From assembly GCA_964591275.1 (NCBI GenBank), contig CAZQAE010000009.1, forward strand, positions 1-64,000: a stretch of 64,000 nucleotides of DNA, in the 5' to 3' direction. This document shows, one piece after another, positions 25,495 through 34,435 of this stretch. This DNA is from G963674685 sp964591275. GTDB taxonomy: Bacteria; Lernaellota; Lernaellaia; JACKCT01. A program made the translations under genes and the position numbers. The notes beneath the pieces were generated by a model, which was given only the letters and a program-made list of their open reading frames with translations, searched no databases and was not told the DNA's origin. How positions within the stretch are numbered: position 1 is the first letter of the stretch; each line of letters begins with the position of its first letter.

Positions 25495-26472
25495 ATGGGA
25501 CGGGAATTTGAAGTGATTGCAAGGTTGGCCAGGCGCTTCGGGCGCAGCGGTCCGGGCGTCGAGCACGGCATCGGGTCGGACTGCGCCATTCTGTCGGCTC
25601 CGTCGGCGCCGCAAATCATCTCCATCGACACGCTCATTGAAGGCGTCCATTTCGACACGCGATTCATGACCTTTGAAGACGCCGGTTACCGCGCCGTGAC
25701 CACCTGCCTGTCGGATCTGGCGGCGGGCGGCGCGGACCCCTCGCTTCCGCTGATCGCCCTGGCTGCCCTGACGATACGCCGGGACATGGATGACTCGTCG
25801 CTGCGTGCCCTGGAAAACGGCGTCGCGCAGGCCTTTGACGAATTTAAAGTCACGCTCGCCGGCGGCGACACGGTGGTTGCGCCGGGTCCGCTTGCGTTGA
25901 CCTTTACCGTCATCGGCTACGCTCCAAAACCCCTGACGCGCTCCGGGGCGAAACCCGGCCACAGCGTCATGGTTGCAGGCTATCTCGGCGGCGCTGGGGC
26001 GGCGCTTCGGCTTTTGCAAAAGTGTCGGGCCGCAAATAACAACGAAGGACTTTTTAGGGCCTACAGGCGGCCAAGGCCTCTTTTGGAACTTGGTTTCAGG
26101 CTCGCAGAAATCGGCGCGAGCGCGTGCGCCGACGTGTCAGACGGTTTGCTGGCCGATGCGGGGCGCATTGCCGAGCAAAGCGGCCTGGGAATGACGCTTG
26201 ATCTCAATACGATCCCGATGCACCCGGACCTGACCGGGCATCCTGATTTTTCAGACGACAAATGCATGGAACTCGCTGCGACATTCGGCGATGACTATGC
26301 CCTGGTTTTTGCGTGCGCGCCCGATAGAGAAAAAGCGATGCTGGACTCGGCCAAAAAACAGGGGTTGCCCTGCGCGAAAATCGGCGAATGCACAAAAGAC
26401 CCAGCGGGCTGCGTTAATGCGTTGTGGCGCGGCAAGCCTTTCAACCCCGCGCACAAGGGTTATGAGCACTAA
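25495..26472 (+). CDS. thiL: Thiamine-monophosphate kinase
   Basis: Phosphorylates thiamine monophosphate to the active cofactor thiamine pyrophosphate. Family motifs in order: GREFEVIARLARRFG, GIGSDCAIL, SIDTLIEGVHFD, RAVTTCLSDLAAGGADP, TLAGGDTVVAPGPL, CADVSDGLLADAGRIAEQSGLG and FGDDYALVF. It has 325 residues, the normal length. I chose ATG 25495 with GCGAGG upstream; the open frame extends to 25432 but the extra residues have no family counterpart. Its last four bases overlap the end of the convergent alcohol dehydrogenase gene. Confidence 0.93.
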   Translation: MGREFEVIARLARRFGRSGPGVEHGIGSDCAILSAPSAPQIISIDTLIEGVHFDTRFMTFEDAGYRAVTTCLSDLAAGGADPSLPLIALAALTIRRDMDDSSLRALENGVAQAFDEFKVTLAGGDTVVAPGPLALTFTVIGYAPKPLTRSGAKPGHSVMVAGYLGGAGAALRLLQKCRAANNNEGLFRAYRRPRPLLELGFRLAEIGASACADVSDGLLADAGRIAEQSGLGMTLDLNTIPMHPDLTGHPDFSDDKCMELAATFGDDYALVFACAPDREKAMLDSAKKQGLPCAKIGECTKDPAGCVNALWRGKPFNPAHKGYEH

Positions 26473-27644
26473 AGCCGCGTGCGCACGACTTGCGCAATCT
26501 CGTCTTTTGATAGTTCGATGGGATTGCCTTTATTGCTCGTGGCCTCGGCGATCCGGTCCAGATCCTTTTCCGTTACGCCCCAGGCGCCGAGCATCGGGAT
26601 TTTCAAGGTGCGCCGCCATTCTTTGATGACCTTCTCCAGCAGGGAGCAACCCTCCTCGACATCCGTCGACTCGCTGGCGACCATCATAGCTCCGACCTTC
26701 GCGTATTTGGCCAGGGCCGGGTGATTCGGGCCGTGCTTGCTCATCAGCTTGGCGATGGTCGCCGAACTCACGGCGCCGACGAGCGTGGCGCACACAACGC
26801 CGTGGGGAATGTCAAAAAATCCGCCGATGGACGATGCCAGGCCGTGCACCGTTCCCAAATCCGCGTTGCTCAGGACTATTCCCGACATCAGAGCGGCGTA
26901 GGCCATGTCGCCGCGAACCTCAATATCCTTTGCGCCATCCGTGCACGCGGCCACGAGACTTCGACTCGCGCATTTCAGGCCGCCAAGCGCCGGCGCGTTG
27001 GTCATCGGCGAGGCCTTGGTGGACACGTAGCCTTCCAGAAGCTGCGTGAAGGTGTCCATACCGCAGGCGGCGCTCACGTCCGGCGGGCAGGTGATGTGAA
27101 GCTTCGGATCGATGAGCGCCACATCCGGCGCGAAGTTGTCATGACGCAGTGATTTTTTATATCCGCCTTCGCCCACGCGGCTTATCACGGCGTTTTTTGT
27201 CGCTTCGCTTCCGGCGCCGGCGGTTGTGGGAACGGCGATGAAAGGCGTTTTTATTCCGCTGTGGATCGCGTCCCCGACGCCTTCCAGGTAGTCTTCAACA
27301 GAGCCTTCGACGCGTAGCATGGCGCTGATGGCTTTCCCGGCGTCCACAACGCTGCCGCCGCCGAGGGCGACGACGACGACGATGTTTTGAGGCCTGAATT
27401 CCGCGACGATATCATCGACAATGCGCGGGGAGGGTTCGCGCCGTACCATGGCGTGGAAAACGCGACCGCCGCCGTTTTCAACCTCTTTTACAAACTTGTC
27501 CCAGCGGGCTGCTTCCCGGTGAGAGGCGCCGCCCGTCACCGCCAGCACATTTTGGCCGAACCCGGCGGTGATCCCAGGCAGATCATTGAACCTGCCCGGT
27601 CCGAAAACAATTTTTGGGATTCGGTCGAATGTGAATGGTTTCAC
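26469..27644 (-). CDS. Iron-containing alcohol dehydrogenase
   Basis: A 391-residue class III (Fe-dependent) dehydrogenase. Features: the NAD(P)-binding GGGSVVDAGKAI, the PTTAGAGSEATKNAV motif, and metal ligands expected in CGMDTFTQLLEG (Asp), TVHGLASSIGGFFDIPHGVVCA (two His) and a downstream His. It oxidises or reduces a short-chain alcohol/aldehyde pair; the substrate cannot be assigned. Cytoplasmic. It is convergent with thiL and apparently transcribed alone. The neighbouring NDP-forming acyl-CoA synthetase would fit a fermentative role, but they are not in one operon. Confidence 0.9.
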   Translation of the reverse strand: MKPFTFDRIPKIVFGPGRFNDLPGITAGFGQNVLAVTGGASHREAARWDKFVKEVENGGGRVFHAMVRREPSPRIVDDIVAEFRPQNIVVVVALGGGSVVDAGKAISAMLRVEGSVEDYLEGVGDAIHSGIKTPFIAVPTTAGAGSEATKNAVISRVGEGGYKKSLRHDNFAPDVALIDPKLHITCPPDVSAACGMDTFTQLLEGYVSTKASPMTNAPALGGLKCASRSLVAACTDGAKDIEVRGDMAYAALMSGIVLSNADLGTVHGLASSIGGFFDIPHGVVCATLVGAVSSATIAKLMSKHGPNHPALAKYAKVGAMMVASESTDVEEGCSLLEKVIKEWRRTLKIPMLGAWGVTEKDLDRIAEATSNKGNPIELSKDEIAQVVRTRL

Positions 27645-27791
27645 TTATTTGCCCCCGAATATTATGTGACGAATTGGCTGCAAGAACCGCGCATGCGTCG
27701 GCTTGCTAGCTGTCACAAATATCCCGGTCGCTTGAAAACTGCAATTATCCGGCAATCACTAATGAATGATTTTTCTTATAAGGCGAGGAAT

Positions 27792-27920
27792 CTATTCCCC
27801 CGTGTATCCTTGCGGGAAAATGGCCCGATTCAAGCCCTCGCATATATAAAGCACATGGATCATGCCGTTTGGGTGAACGGCGACTGTGGGGGAAAATCCG
27901 TAATACCCATTCTGTGACAT
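27792..27920 (-). pseudogene. Fragment of a beta-propeller (BNR-like) repeat protein
   Basis: A 42-codon frame reading MSQNGYYGFSPTVAVHPNG, then MIHVLYICEGLNRA. This is the form of one blade of the secreted repeat proteins that read SPSIAVDxxGxVHVAY. There is no signal peptide and no further blades. It lies 4 bases beyond the stop of the transglutaminase lipoprotein gene, in another frame. Most likely a remnant of a gene or a repeat left after recombination. Confidence 0.4.
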
Positions 27921-27924
27921 CGTG

Positions 27925-30120
27925 TCACTGGAAGTCGATCTGAAGGGTTTTTTCAACGACCCCATCGACGAGGACATCAATGTCCACGAGGCCGACCGCG
28001 CTGGAGCACCGAATTTGGGAATGGAGGAGTTGCCCCCCATACACAACCCTGTAACGCAGCGGGCCGGTCCATGAATCCAGGATGGGCTCGGGATCGTTAT
28101 TAAAATGCCACATGTCTCCGGGCTGGGTAACTTCCACATCCGGATTTGATGCAACAATCTCAATTTCGTGTCCTGACGCCCATTCGACGTCGGGATATTC
28201 TCCCGGCGTTATGATCGTCGTATCCAGAAATACAAAGGCTTTCCCGTCTCCAAGGATCTGGGGAGTCTCAGGGTTTCCTCCTTCGACATAACCTTCGTGT
28301 TCCCAGAAAACAGCGACTTCACCTACCGTATCAACGTTCCGGTCGTCCAGGACCGTCACTTCGAGATTCGTTGTTACGATCATGTCGCCATCCAGGACCA
28401 AGTTACGATTTCCACGTTTCAGCTGCGGCCATGCGAATGTCGCGAACTGGCCAACCACCTCAACGTGGATTTCGCCCTGTGCCTGTGCCGATGAGGCGCT
28501 GTCATCGTAAATGATCTCGATGGTCCGTAGGGTCTCGTAGAAGCTCTCATGGTCGAAAACCTCCGAAAAGTTTATGACCACGGGACCGCCTTGATCGACC
28601 GAAAACTCAAGTACTTCCCCTCCGAATTCGTTGAGGTATATGTTAAACATGGCAGTGCCTGCAGAGAACTCTCCAGACAGGACAACTGCGTGTAGGGGAA
28701 CGGCGGAATCATAAAAAATTGGTTCGCCAGTATTAAAATCAGAATGGCTCAAATCCCATTCCGCCCTCATCCACCCAATGGTTCTCGGTGGACTGGCCCC
28801 TTCATCCTCACGTCCAGGTGTTATCACCTTTAAATGAGGGCCTTGGGTTCGCGGTACAAAGGTTAGAGTCATTCCTGGCCCGATGAAGTATCCCCCATCG
28901 GTTCCCCCATTGACCATGGCCGCTACATCGGCTACGGCAGGGTCCCAACCGATAGCGTTGTCAATGGAGTGGACGAGCCATTCCAAGCCGTCACCGGTCG
29001 GACCAGCTCCAGACGGATCCGTATAGGCCATGATATAGTTCCAGGTATCAGTCTGGATTTCCTCAAGGCTAAGGAATCGACCAAATTGTTCGACCGCCAT
29101 ATAGGCGTATCCGTCGAACCAGTGCCAGGAGCCATCGTAATAGGCTTCCATGGTCACGTGCTGATCGATGGGCCGGATTCGAACTTCGGCCTCATCAAGC
29201 CCCTCGAGGTAGAAGAGCAAAGCGAGCCGAGACGCGTAGTTGGAGCAAAAGCCGAAGCCATCGTCCCTTACCGCATCCGGCATGAACTCGGAACGGAGTG
29301 ATCCGTCAAACCAGGAGGGGACCCCTTCGAACATCATCCTCCGCACGAGCCGCAAGTTGAATTCCGCGACCTCATGCCAGCCCATCAGAGCTGTCTTGTC
29401 ATTGATCCAGGTCTCAAACCCCGCCAGACTTCTCAACAGAGGCTCATCTCCCCCCGCCGTAGAAATCCAGAGGTTCTCGATCTCCTCAAGGCCATTGTTT
29501 GTGATAAGGATGGCCTCCGCAACGCACGACCCCGTATCGCAAGGAAAGTTTATCGAAGTGTGCCCATCGAAAGTCACAGTACGAGAATTGGAAGTCAAGC
29601 TGGTTTGTATCTCAAACTCGACCCTCTCCGCATACTCACCATTCTCGTACCTCAGAACATGGAGTCCATCGGCAAGAACAATGCTCTGATATATCTCTAG
29701 CTCCAAGTCCACCCCATCCATTTTGATGACTCCATCATTCCAGTTGAGATTGAGACCCATCTCCAGATTGACCGCCTCAAGCCTGTGAGAGCTCGGAGCG
29801 ATTGGGAGTGTGGAGATGTTGTAAATACGAGGTTCCAGGTTGAGAACCCATGGCGCATCACCACTCGTGTCATCATCGATATCCGTGTCGTCGTCAATAT
29901 CCGTGTCGTCATCGGTATTCGTATCGTCATCGAGACCGGTGTCATCATCCACGTCGTCATTGACATCGTCGTCATCGGGATTTCCGGCGTCGTCATCATC
30001 CGTTGGGGGAATATAACGGTCTGCAGCTACCTCTTCATCCTCGCCTTCGTCGCAGCCCGCCATGAATAGAAACAGCATCGGTACAAGGGCAACAATCATG
30101 ATTCTATGAAAGAGACTCAT
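27925..30120 (-). CDS. Poly-Asp lipoprotein with transglutaminase-like domain
   Basis: Starts at ATG 30120 with AGGAG upstream. Lipobox FMAGC gives acyl-Cys 23; an Asp-rich spacer of about 50 residues follows (PDDDDVNDDVDDDTG and TDIDDD units). A transglutaminase/cysteine-protease-like core then shows the triad in order: Cys 292 (GFGFCSNYASR), His 321 (DQHVTMEAYYDGSW) and Asp 336 (WHWFDGYAY). Such domains make or cleave amide bonds, or are inactive peptide binders; here the triad is complete. The last 350 residues are beta-rich with no recognised family. Probably at the cell surface on its acidic stalk. It shares the cassette with the other poly-Asp lipoproteins. Confidence 0.78.
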   Translation of the reverse strand: MSLFHRIMIVALVPMLFLFMAGCDEGEDEEVAADRYIPPTDDDDAGNPDDDDVNDDVDDDTGLDDDTNTDDDTDIDDDTDIDDDTSGDAPWVLNLEPRIYNISTLPIAPSSHRLEAVNLEMGLNLNWNDGVIKMDGVDLELEIYQSIVLADGLHVLRYENGEYAERVEFEIQTSLTSNSRTVTFDGHTSINFPCDTGSCVAEAILITNNGLEEIENLWISTAGGDEPLLRSLAGFETWINDKTALMGWHEVAEFNLRLVRRMMFEGVPSWFDGSLRSEFMPDAVRDDGFGFCSNYASRLALLFYLEGLDEAEVRIRPIDQHVTMEAYYDGSWHWFDGYAYMAVEQFGRFLSLEEIQTDTWNYIMAYTDPSGAGPTGDGLEWLVHSIDNAIGWDPAVADVAAMVNGGTDGGYFIGPGMTLTFVPRTQGPHLKVITPGREDEGASPPRTIGWMRAEWDLSHSDFNTGEPIFYDSAVPLHAVVLSGEFSAGTAMFNIYLNEFGGEVLEFSVDQGGPVVINFSEVFDHESFYETLRTIEIIYDDSASSAQAQGEIHVEVVGQFATFAWPQLKRGNRNLVLDGDMIVTTNLEVTVLDDRNVDTVGEVAVFWEHEGYVEGGNPETPQILGDGKAFVFLDTTIITPGEYPDVEWASGHEIEIVASNPDVEVTQPGDMWHFNNDPEPILDSWTGPLRYRVVYGGQLLHSQIRCSSAVGLVDIDVLVDGVVEKTLQIDFQ

Positions 30121-30434
30121 TGTAAAACTCCTGTGCAAAGATAGCACCCGAAGCATTACGTGGCATTCGCGTGAAAAGCAAATGTTAAAAGCGTTTTCCC
30201 AGGATATTTACGGCCTAAGACAAGTCCCGCATAGCGGTAACGCCGCATATGGAATGGCGCTTTCCATTAGGCTTCTTGAGGGAAATATCCAAATACATCA
30301 CCTGAAATCTTTTGTTTCGCATTCGCATTTCAATATTTTTCAAAGCCTTGGTTGACTTTGCTTCTGTTGCTTGCGATACTTCTGGTTGTTGCGATTTGAA
30401 AGAAAACAACGCACGGAGAAAAAAAGAGCACCTT
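30121..30434. other. Divergent intergenic region, no feature recognised
   Basis: Upstream region of both the transglutaminase lipoprotein and sppA. A 78-codon minus-strand frame (30215-30451) is basic and low in coding character, and I do not call it. No clear promoter pair found. Confidence 0.3.
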
Positions 30435-32138
30435 ATGCCCTCAATTTCCAAGCGAATTATTCGATTCGGGTATTATGGACCCTTGTATTTGCTCAGTTCC
30501 CTGATAAGGCGCTCCCACAAGTACAATGTTTTGTATATGAGCATTCGGGGAGGATATCCGGAAGTATCCCGAACTTCGCCCTGGCTCATTTTTCAAAAAG
30601 AAAAGACGGATTATTACACGCTGCTGCGGCGCCTGTCTTTGGCGGCGGACGATCCAAAAATTCAAGCCGTGGTCATTACTATTGGCCCGAATAGTCTGGG
30701 GCTGGCCCGGACGCAGGAAGTGGGCCGGTTGATTGGCCGACTCACCAAAAGCGGCAAAAAGACCGTGGCCGTTATCGAGGGCGGAGGCACGCGGGAATAT
30801 TTTCTGGCCGCGCAGTGCGAACGGATCGTCATAACGCCGCCCGCTGCCTTGTTTTTAACGGGTCTTTCGTTTGAGACACTTTTTCTTGGGGAACTTCTGG
30901 AACGCTACGATGTGCAGCCCGATTTCCTGGCCGAGGGAAAATATAAAAGCGCCGCCGAAGTTTTTACGAACAAGAAACCATCGCGCTATAGCCGCCAGAT
31001 GATGAAAACTCTCGTGCATGATCTCAATGAAGAGATGGTTTCCGGCATTGCCGCGGGGCGCGGTGTGGATGCGGACACAGTTCGAAAGTGGATTGATGAT
31101 GGCCCCTATACTTCGGGGGACGCGAAAAAAGCAGGCATCGCACATGACGTCGCATACTCGGATCAGGTGAACCAGGATTTGAAAAAGGCGCTGGGAAAAC
31201 GCAAGGCCATCGAGGCGCGCGTCCATTATCGGTGGGCCGAAAAGTGTGAACGATTGCAAAATATCGTGCGCGGCAAGGGCGTCATCGCCGTGATGAATGC
31301 CGTCGGGACCATCGTGGATTCTTCTTCCCACCAGGGCGCCGTGCAAATAACGCCCCGGCCCTTCATCAGTACGCTGCGGGCATTGCGGCGCAACGACGAG
31401 ATCAAAGCGGTGGTGCTTCGCGTGTCTTCGCCGGGCGGTTCAGCCCTTGCCAGCGACCTGATTCATCACGAGCTTTTGCGCCTGGGAAAGAAAAAACCTC
31501 TTATCGTGTCCATGGGCGATGTCTCCGCGTCGGGAGGTTATTACCTGTCTATGGCGGGTGCGAAGATTTTCAGCGAAGGCGCCGCCGTGACAGGATCGAT
31601 CGGCGTGATCTCCGGCAAGATATCTCTCAAGGAATTTTACAAACGTTTCGGCATTTATAAAGAGATTTACAAAGAAGGCGAAAACGCCGCGCTGATGAGC
31701 GACTACGGTAAATTTTCGGATTCGGAGCGCAAAAAGCTGAAACTCCTGGGCGGCCACTTCTACAAGGAATTTAAGGCCAAGGTCGCCAAGAGCCGTAATC
31801 TTAGCGCCCAAAAGGTGGAACAGGCCGCGCAGGGCCGCGTGTTCTCGGGAACGGAAGCGATGAAACTGGGCTTGGCTGATGAAACAGGCGGACTCATCGA
31901 CGCATTATATGCCGCAGCAGGCGAAGCCGGGTTTCCCAAAAACGAATATCCCCTGGTCGCGCGCGTCAATCCCGCGCGCAGCTCCTGGCTGAAGTTTCCT
32001 CCGTGGGCCGCGCTGCGGCCGGAGGGCGTAGCGTTAAATAAGCTAACTCGGCTTTTCAATCTATATGAATCATTCACCGGCCAGCCGTCCTATCTTTTGC
32101 CCTTCGTGCTCGACGTGGACGATACCGACAGCTGGTAA
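30435..32138 (+). CDS. sppA: Signal peptide peptidase SppA-like serine protease
   Basis: S49 family protease that degrades cleaved signal peptides in the cytoplasmic membrane. It has two ClpP/crotonase-fold halves. The N-terminal half holds the general base Lys in GKYKSAAEVF; the C-terminal half holds the Ser nucleophile in GDVSASGGYYLSMAG, with VTGSIGVISGK after it. That Lys/Ser split over the two halves is the SppA 67K arrangement. The start at ATG 30435 gives 567 residues; the frame is open upstream to 30312, without family character. A weak hydrophobic segment (GYYGPLYLLSSLI) is the only candidate anchor. Single gene. Confidence 0.88.
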   Translation: MPSISKRIIRFGYYGPLYLLSSLIRRSHKYNVLYMSIRGGYPEVSRTSPWLIFQKEKTDYYTLLRRLSLAADDPKIQAVVITIGPNSLGLARTQEVGRLIGRLTKSGKKTVAVIEGGGTREYFLAAQCERIVITPPAALFLTGLSFETLFLGELLERYDVQPDFLAEGKYKSAAEVFTNKKPSRYSRQMMKTLVHDLNEEMVSGIAAGRGVDADTVRKWIDDGPYTSGDAKKAGIAHDVAYSDQVNQDLKKALGKRKAIEARVHYRWAEKCERLQNIVRGKGVIAVMNAVGTIVDSSSHQGAVQITPRPFISTLRALRRNDEIKAVVLRVSSPGGSALASDLIHHELLRLGKKKPLIVSMGDVSASGGYYLSMAGAKIFSEGAAVTGSIGVISGKISLKEFYKRFGIYKEIYKEGENAALMSDYGKFSDSERKKLKLLGGHFYKEFKAKVAKSRNLSAQKVEQAAQGRVFSGTEAMKLGLADETGGLIDALYAAAGEAGFPKNEYPLVARVNPARSSWLKFPPWAALRPEGVALNKLTRLFNLYESFTGQPSYLLPFVLDVDDTDSW

Positions 32139-32158
32139 CTGACGCGAATGGCTGATTT

Positions 32159-32376
32159 CCGAGCCGCGAATGTCCAGTTGCATCTGACGCTTTAGCGAAG
32201 ATGCGACAATGAGCGGGCATGCATCTATCCAGCAAAAATGAATTCTCCGGCAAAAACCGCATGTACACGAACATGGCGGCGTGAATCAAGCGCTTATCGA
32301 ACAATCACCCGCTCACTCATCGCCTGACGGCGATTTTGCCGTTCGCGGCTCGGTTTCATTGCCGCGAATGTCCAGT
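32159..32376. repeat. Paired repeats between sppA and the Cys-rich gene
   Basis: GCCGCGAATGTCCAGT occurs twice in direct orientation (32163-32178 and 32361-32376). CCGAGCCGCGAA at 32159-32170 has its exact complement at 32342-32353. The stretch 32139-32526 holds no other gene-like feature apart from the ribosome-binding site of the next gene. Confidence 0.6.
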
Positions 32377-32526
32377 CGCCAACTGTTGATACTCATCGCC
32401 GCGAGGAGTATAATGGGCATATTGAATTCAAGGGGCGCGTTGGTCAGCTATTTGAAGTGTTTTCTCCGGCGACGAATACCGTGGCAGGAAGTTTTCCGGT
32501 TTCGTTTTCGAAGGAAAGGAGATTAT

Positions 32527-33564
32527 ATGCGTCGTCCCATAACGCTCATAACGATGCTGATTCTTGCAGCGATCTGCCTTCATATCAATTGCAGTGCGCC
32601 TAGTCAGTCAGATGGCGATGAAAGCAGTGAAGATGAGAGCGCAAGCTGCCGAGCGGGTTGCGTGATGCACAACCAGTGTCTTGATCCGGATCATTGGGTT
32701 TTCATAAATCAGGCGGAGTGCAATACCTCCTGTGAAAACGATGCAGGCATATTGGGCGCCTGCGTCGCCAGCTGTTCTTACGAAGAAGATTGCCTCTCGT
32801 GGAAACAATGCTGGGCGCAGTGCCTTCAGCAGGATCAGAGCTACATGGGAAACTGTGAAACCGATTATATTTACAATGCGATAGCCTGGATGTTCGAGGA
32901 TTGTTACATTTTCCAAAACGATGAAGGTATTATAGATGCCAACGACATCTGCACTTTTTTGCCGCCTGAGCTGATCGATTGCTTCCTCGATTGCTACGAC
33001 GCCGCCGATGAATGCGGCGGCGATCCGGACCCGCTGTTCAATTGCCTGCTCTACTGTCTTGGCAATTACCCGGACGATGATTCCGATGATGATATAACGG
33101 ATGATGATTCCGACGGATCATGCAATGACATCGTCAACGAAGTCTTTTTTGAGTGTCAGATAACTTTAAGCGATCTTCAAGGCAATCAGGTTGACGATCT
33201 CGGCTTGCTGGAATGGTGTGAGTTGTCGCGGGAATACGTTTCCGCAGCTGAAGGAGGGGCCAGCCCTTTTTGGAAATGTCTTGGACTCTGCGTTCAGTTT
33301 TCCTGTAACCTCAATTGCGTGAATCTCTGTTCCGGATCTCTGGGAATCTCGGATTGCGGACAGGATGTCGCCAAAGTATACGACTGTGGCGTGGTGTTAG
33401 CGTTTGGCGAAACAAACTACGGAATTCCGGAAATGGACGCGGCTGCTGTCTGCGAGGAATCTGAAGCACTCTGGGATTGTTATGGCCTTTGTGCCGGATC
33501 GTTCTGTCCGGACAATGTTAGCGACGCGATTTCGTGCATGGCCCAGTGCGATAATTTGGATTGA
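32527..33564 (+). CDS. Cys-rich lipoprotein with 8-Cys module
   Basis: ATG 32527 is preceded by AAAGGAG. Signal peptide ends HINC (acyl-Cys 22), then an acidic Ser/Asp/Glu spacer. The mature part has more than 30 cysteines, many as CxxxC pairs. At about residues 108-182 lies a module with spacing Cx15Cx15Cx9Cx3Cx6Cx9Cx3C, containing AWMFEDCY and DECGGDPDPLFNC. The next gene carries two copies of the same module. Flanking parts (SCRAGC, CNTSC, CVASC, and the region after the DDSDDD linker) are related but diverged Cys-rich units. The even spacing suggests disulfide-braced helical hairpins outside the cytoplasm. No family recognised; function unknown. Confidence 0.68.
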   Translation: MRRPITLITMLILAAICLHINCSAPSQSDGDESSEDESASCRAGCVMHNQCLDPDHWVFINQAECNTSCENDAGILGACVASCSYEEDCLSWKQCWAQCLQQDQSYMGNCETDYIYNAIAWMFEDCYIFQNDEGIIDANDICTFLPPELIDCFLDCYDAADECGGDPDPLFNCLLYCLGNYPDDDSDDDITDDDSDGSCNDIVNEVFFECQITLSDLQGNQVDDLGLLEWCELSREYVSAAEGGASPFWKCLGLCVQFSCNLNCVNLCSGSLGISDCGQDVAKVYDCGVVLAFGETNYGIPEMDAAAVCEESEALWDCYGLCAGSFCPDNVSDAISCMAQCDNLD

Positions 33565-33614
33565 CATCATGCTTTTCAACAGCGATTCAATTGTGCAATT
33601 CTTAGGAGGATTTC

Positions 33615-34367
33615 ATGAGACAAAAACGTTTTAATTGGTTGATGATGGCTTTTATTATCCTGATTGTCGCAGCCTTCGGCACATCAGCGCTGTCTTGCGG
33701 CGATGATGATGACGATAGCGACGACAGCGATGATGACTTCACGCCCTACGATGACGATGATAACGATTGGACTAACGATGACGATGACAATGACGACGTG
33801 GACGACGACAATGATGACGATGATGTCGATGACGACGATGTCGATGACGACATGGACGATGATTCCTTTTTAGGCAATTGCAATACGGTGGATGAATACG
33901 ATGCAATGGTATGGATGTTCGAGGATTGCTACGACATTGAGGACAGCGAGGGAAACCTCATGGACGCTGACGCTATCTGCACTGAAGCATCGGCGCAGGA
34001 TATCGATTGTTTTTATGCGTGTTACGACGCAGCCGATGCATGCGGCGGAGATTTTGATCCGCTTTTCGACTGCCTTGAGGATTGCTTTAGCGGAGACCAG
34101 GACGATGATGTCGACGACGACGACGACGACGATTTCACGCCTATCGGCGACTGCGATACACTGGATGTATACGAAGCTATGGGATGGTTGTTTGAAGATT
34201 GTTACATCCTGGAGGATGCCCAGGGAAATATCATGGACGCTGATGCCGTGTGCGAAAGCGCCGGCGCCAACGAAATTGCTTGCTTCATGGACTGTTACGA
34301 CGACGCCGATGAATGCGGCGGTGATCCTGATCCGCTTTTCGACTGCCTGGTGGATTGCTTGGCATAA
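33615..34367 (+). CDS. Poly-Asp lipoprotein with two 8-Cys modules
   Basis: Signal peptide ending SALSC (acyl-Cys 28), an extreme Asp spacer at residues 30-84, then two copies of an 8-Cys module of about 75 residues. Both have spacing Cx15Cx16Cx9Cx3Cx6Cx9Cx3C and are joined by a second poly-Asp linker (DDDVDDDDDDDDF). Conserved cores are WMFEDCY or WLFEDCY, MDADA and CGGDxDPLFDCL. About half the mature residues are Asp or Cys. It lies 50 bases after the related Cys-rich gene in the same orientation with its own AGGAGG site. Probably an exported, disulfide-rich, strongly acidic surface protein; calcium binding is possible but not shown. Confidence 0.75.
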   Translation: MRQKRFNWLMMAFIILIVAAFGTSALSCGDDDDDSDDSDDDFTPYDDDDNDWTNDDDDNDDVDDDNDDDDVDDDDVDDDMDDDSFLGNCNTVDEYDAMVWMFEDCYDIEDSEGNLMDADAICTEASAQDIDCFYACYDAADACGGDFDPLFDCLEDCFSGDQDDDVDDDDDDDFTPIGDCDTLDVYEAMGWLFEDCYILEDAQGNIMDADAVCESAGANEIACFMDCYDDADECGGDPDPLFDCLVDCLA

Positions 34368-34435
34368 GTCACGGGCCAGCGCCTAAACACATTGCATAAA
34401 GAGAGTTATGTTGGCGGTGCGTGGAGATTTGCTGA

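Noticed and set aside
24601..26019. Long minus-strand open frame (472 codons) across the acyl-CoA synthetase and thiL genes
   Set aside because: It is antisense to two genes with clear family motifs, and its translation is Arg/Ala-rich without domain character.
27387..27917. 176-codon plus-strand frame
   Set aside because: Mostly antisense to the 5' part of the alcohol dehydrogenase; the rest is non-coding in character.
33705..33870. GAY-rich repeated DNA that could be taken for a CRISPR or minisatellite
   Set aside because: It is the coding sequence of a poly-Asp spacer in an intact reading frame; there are no spacer-repeat units.
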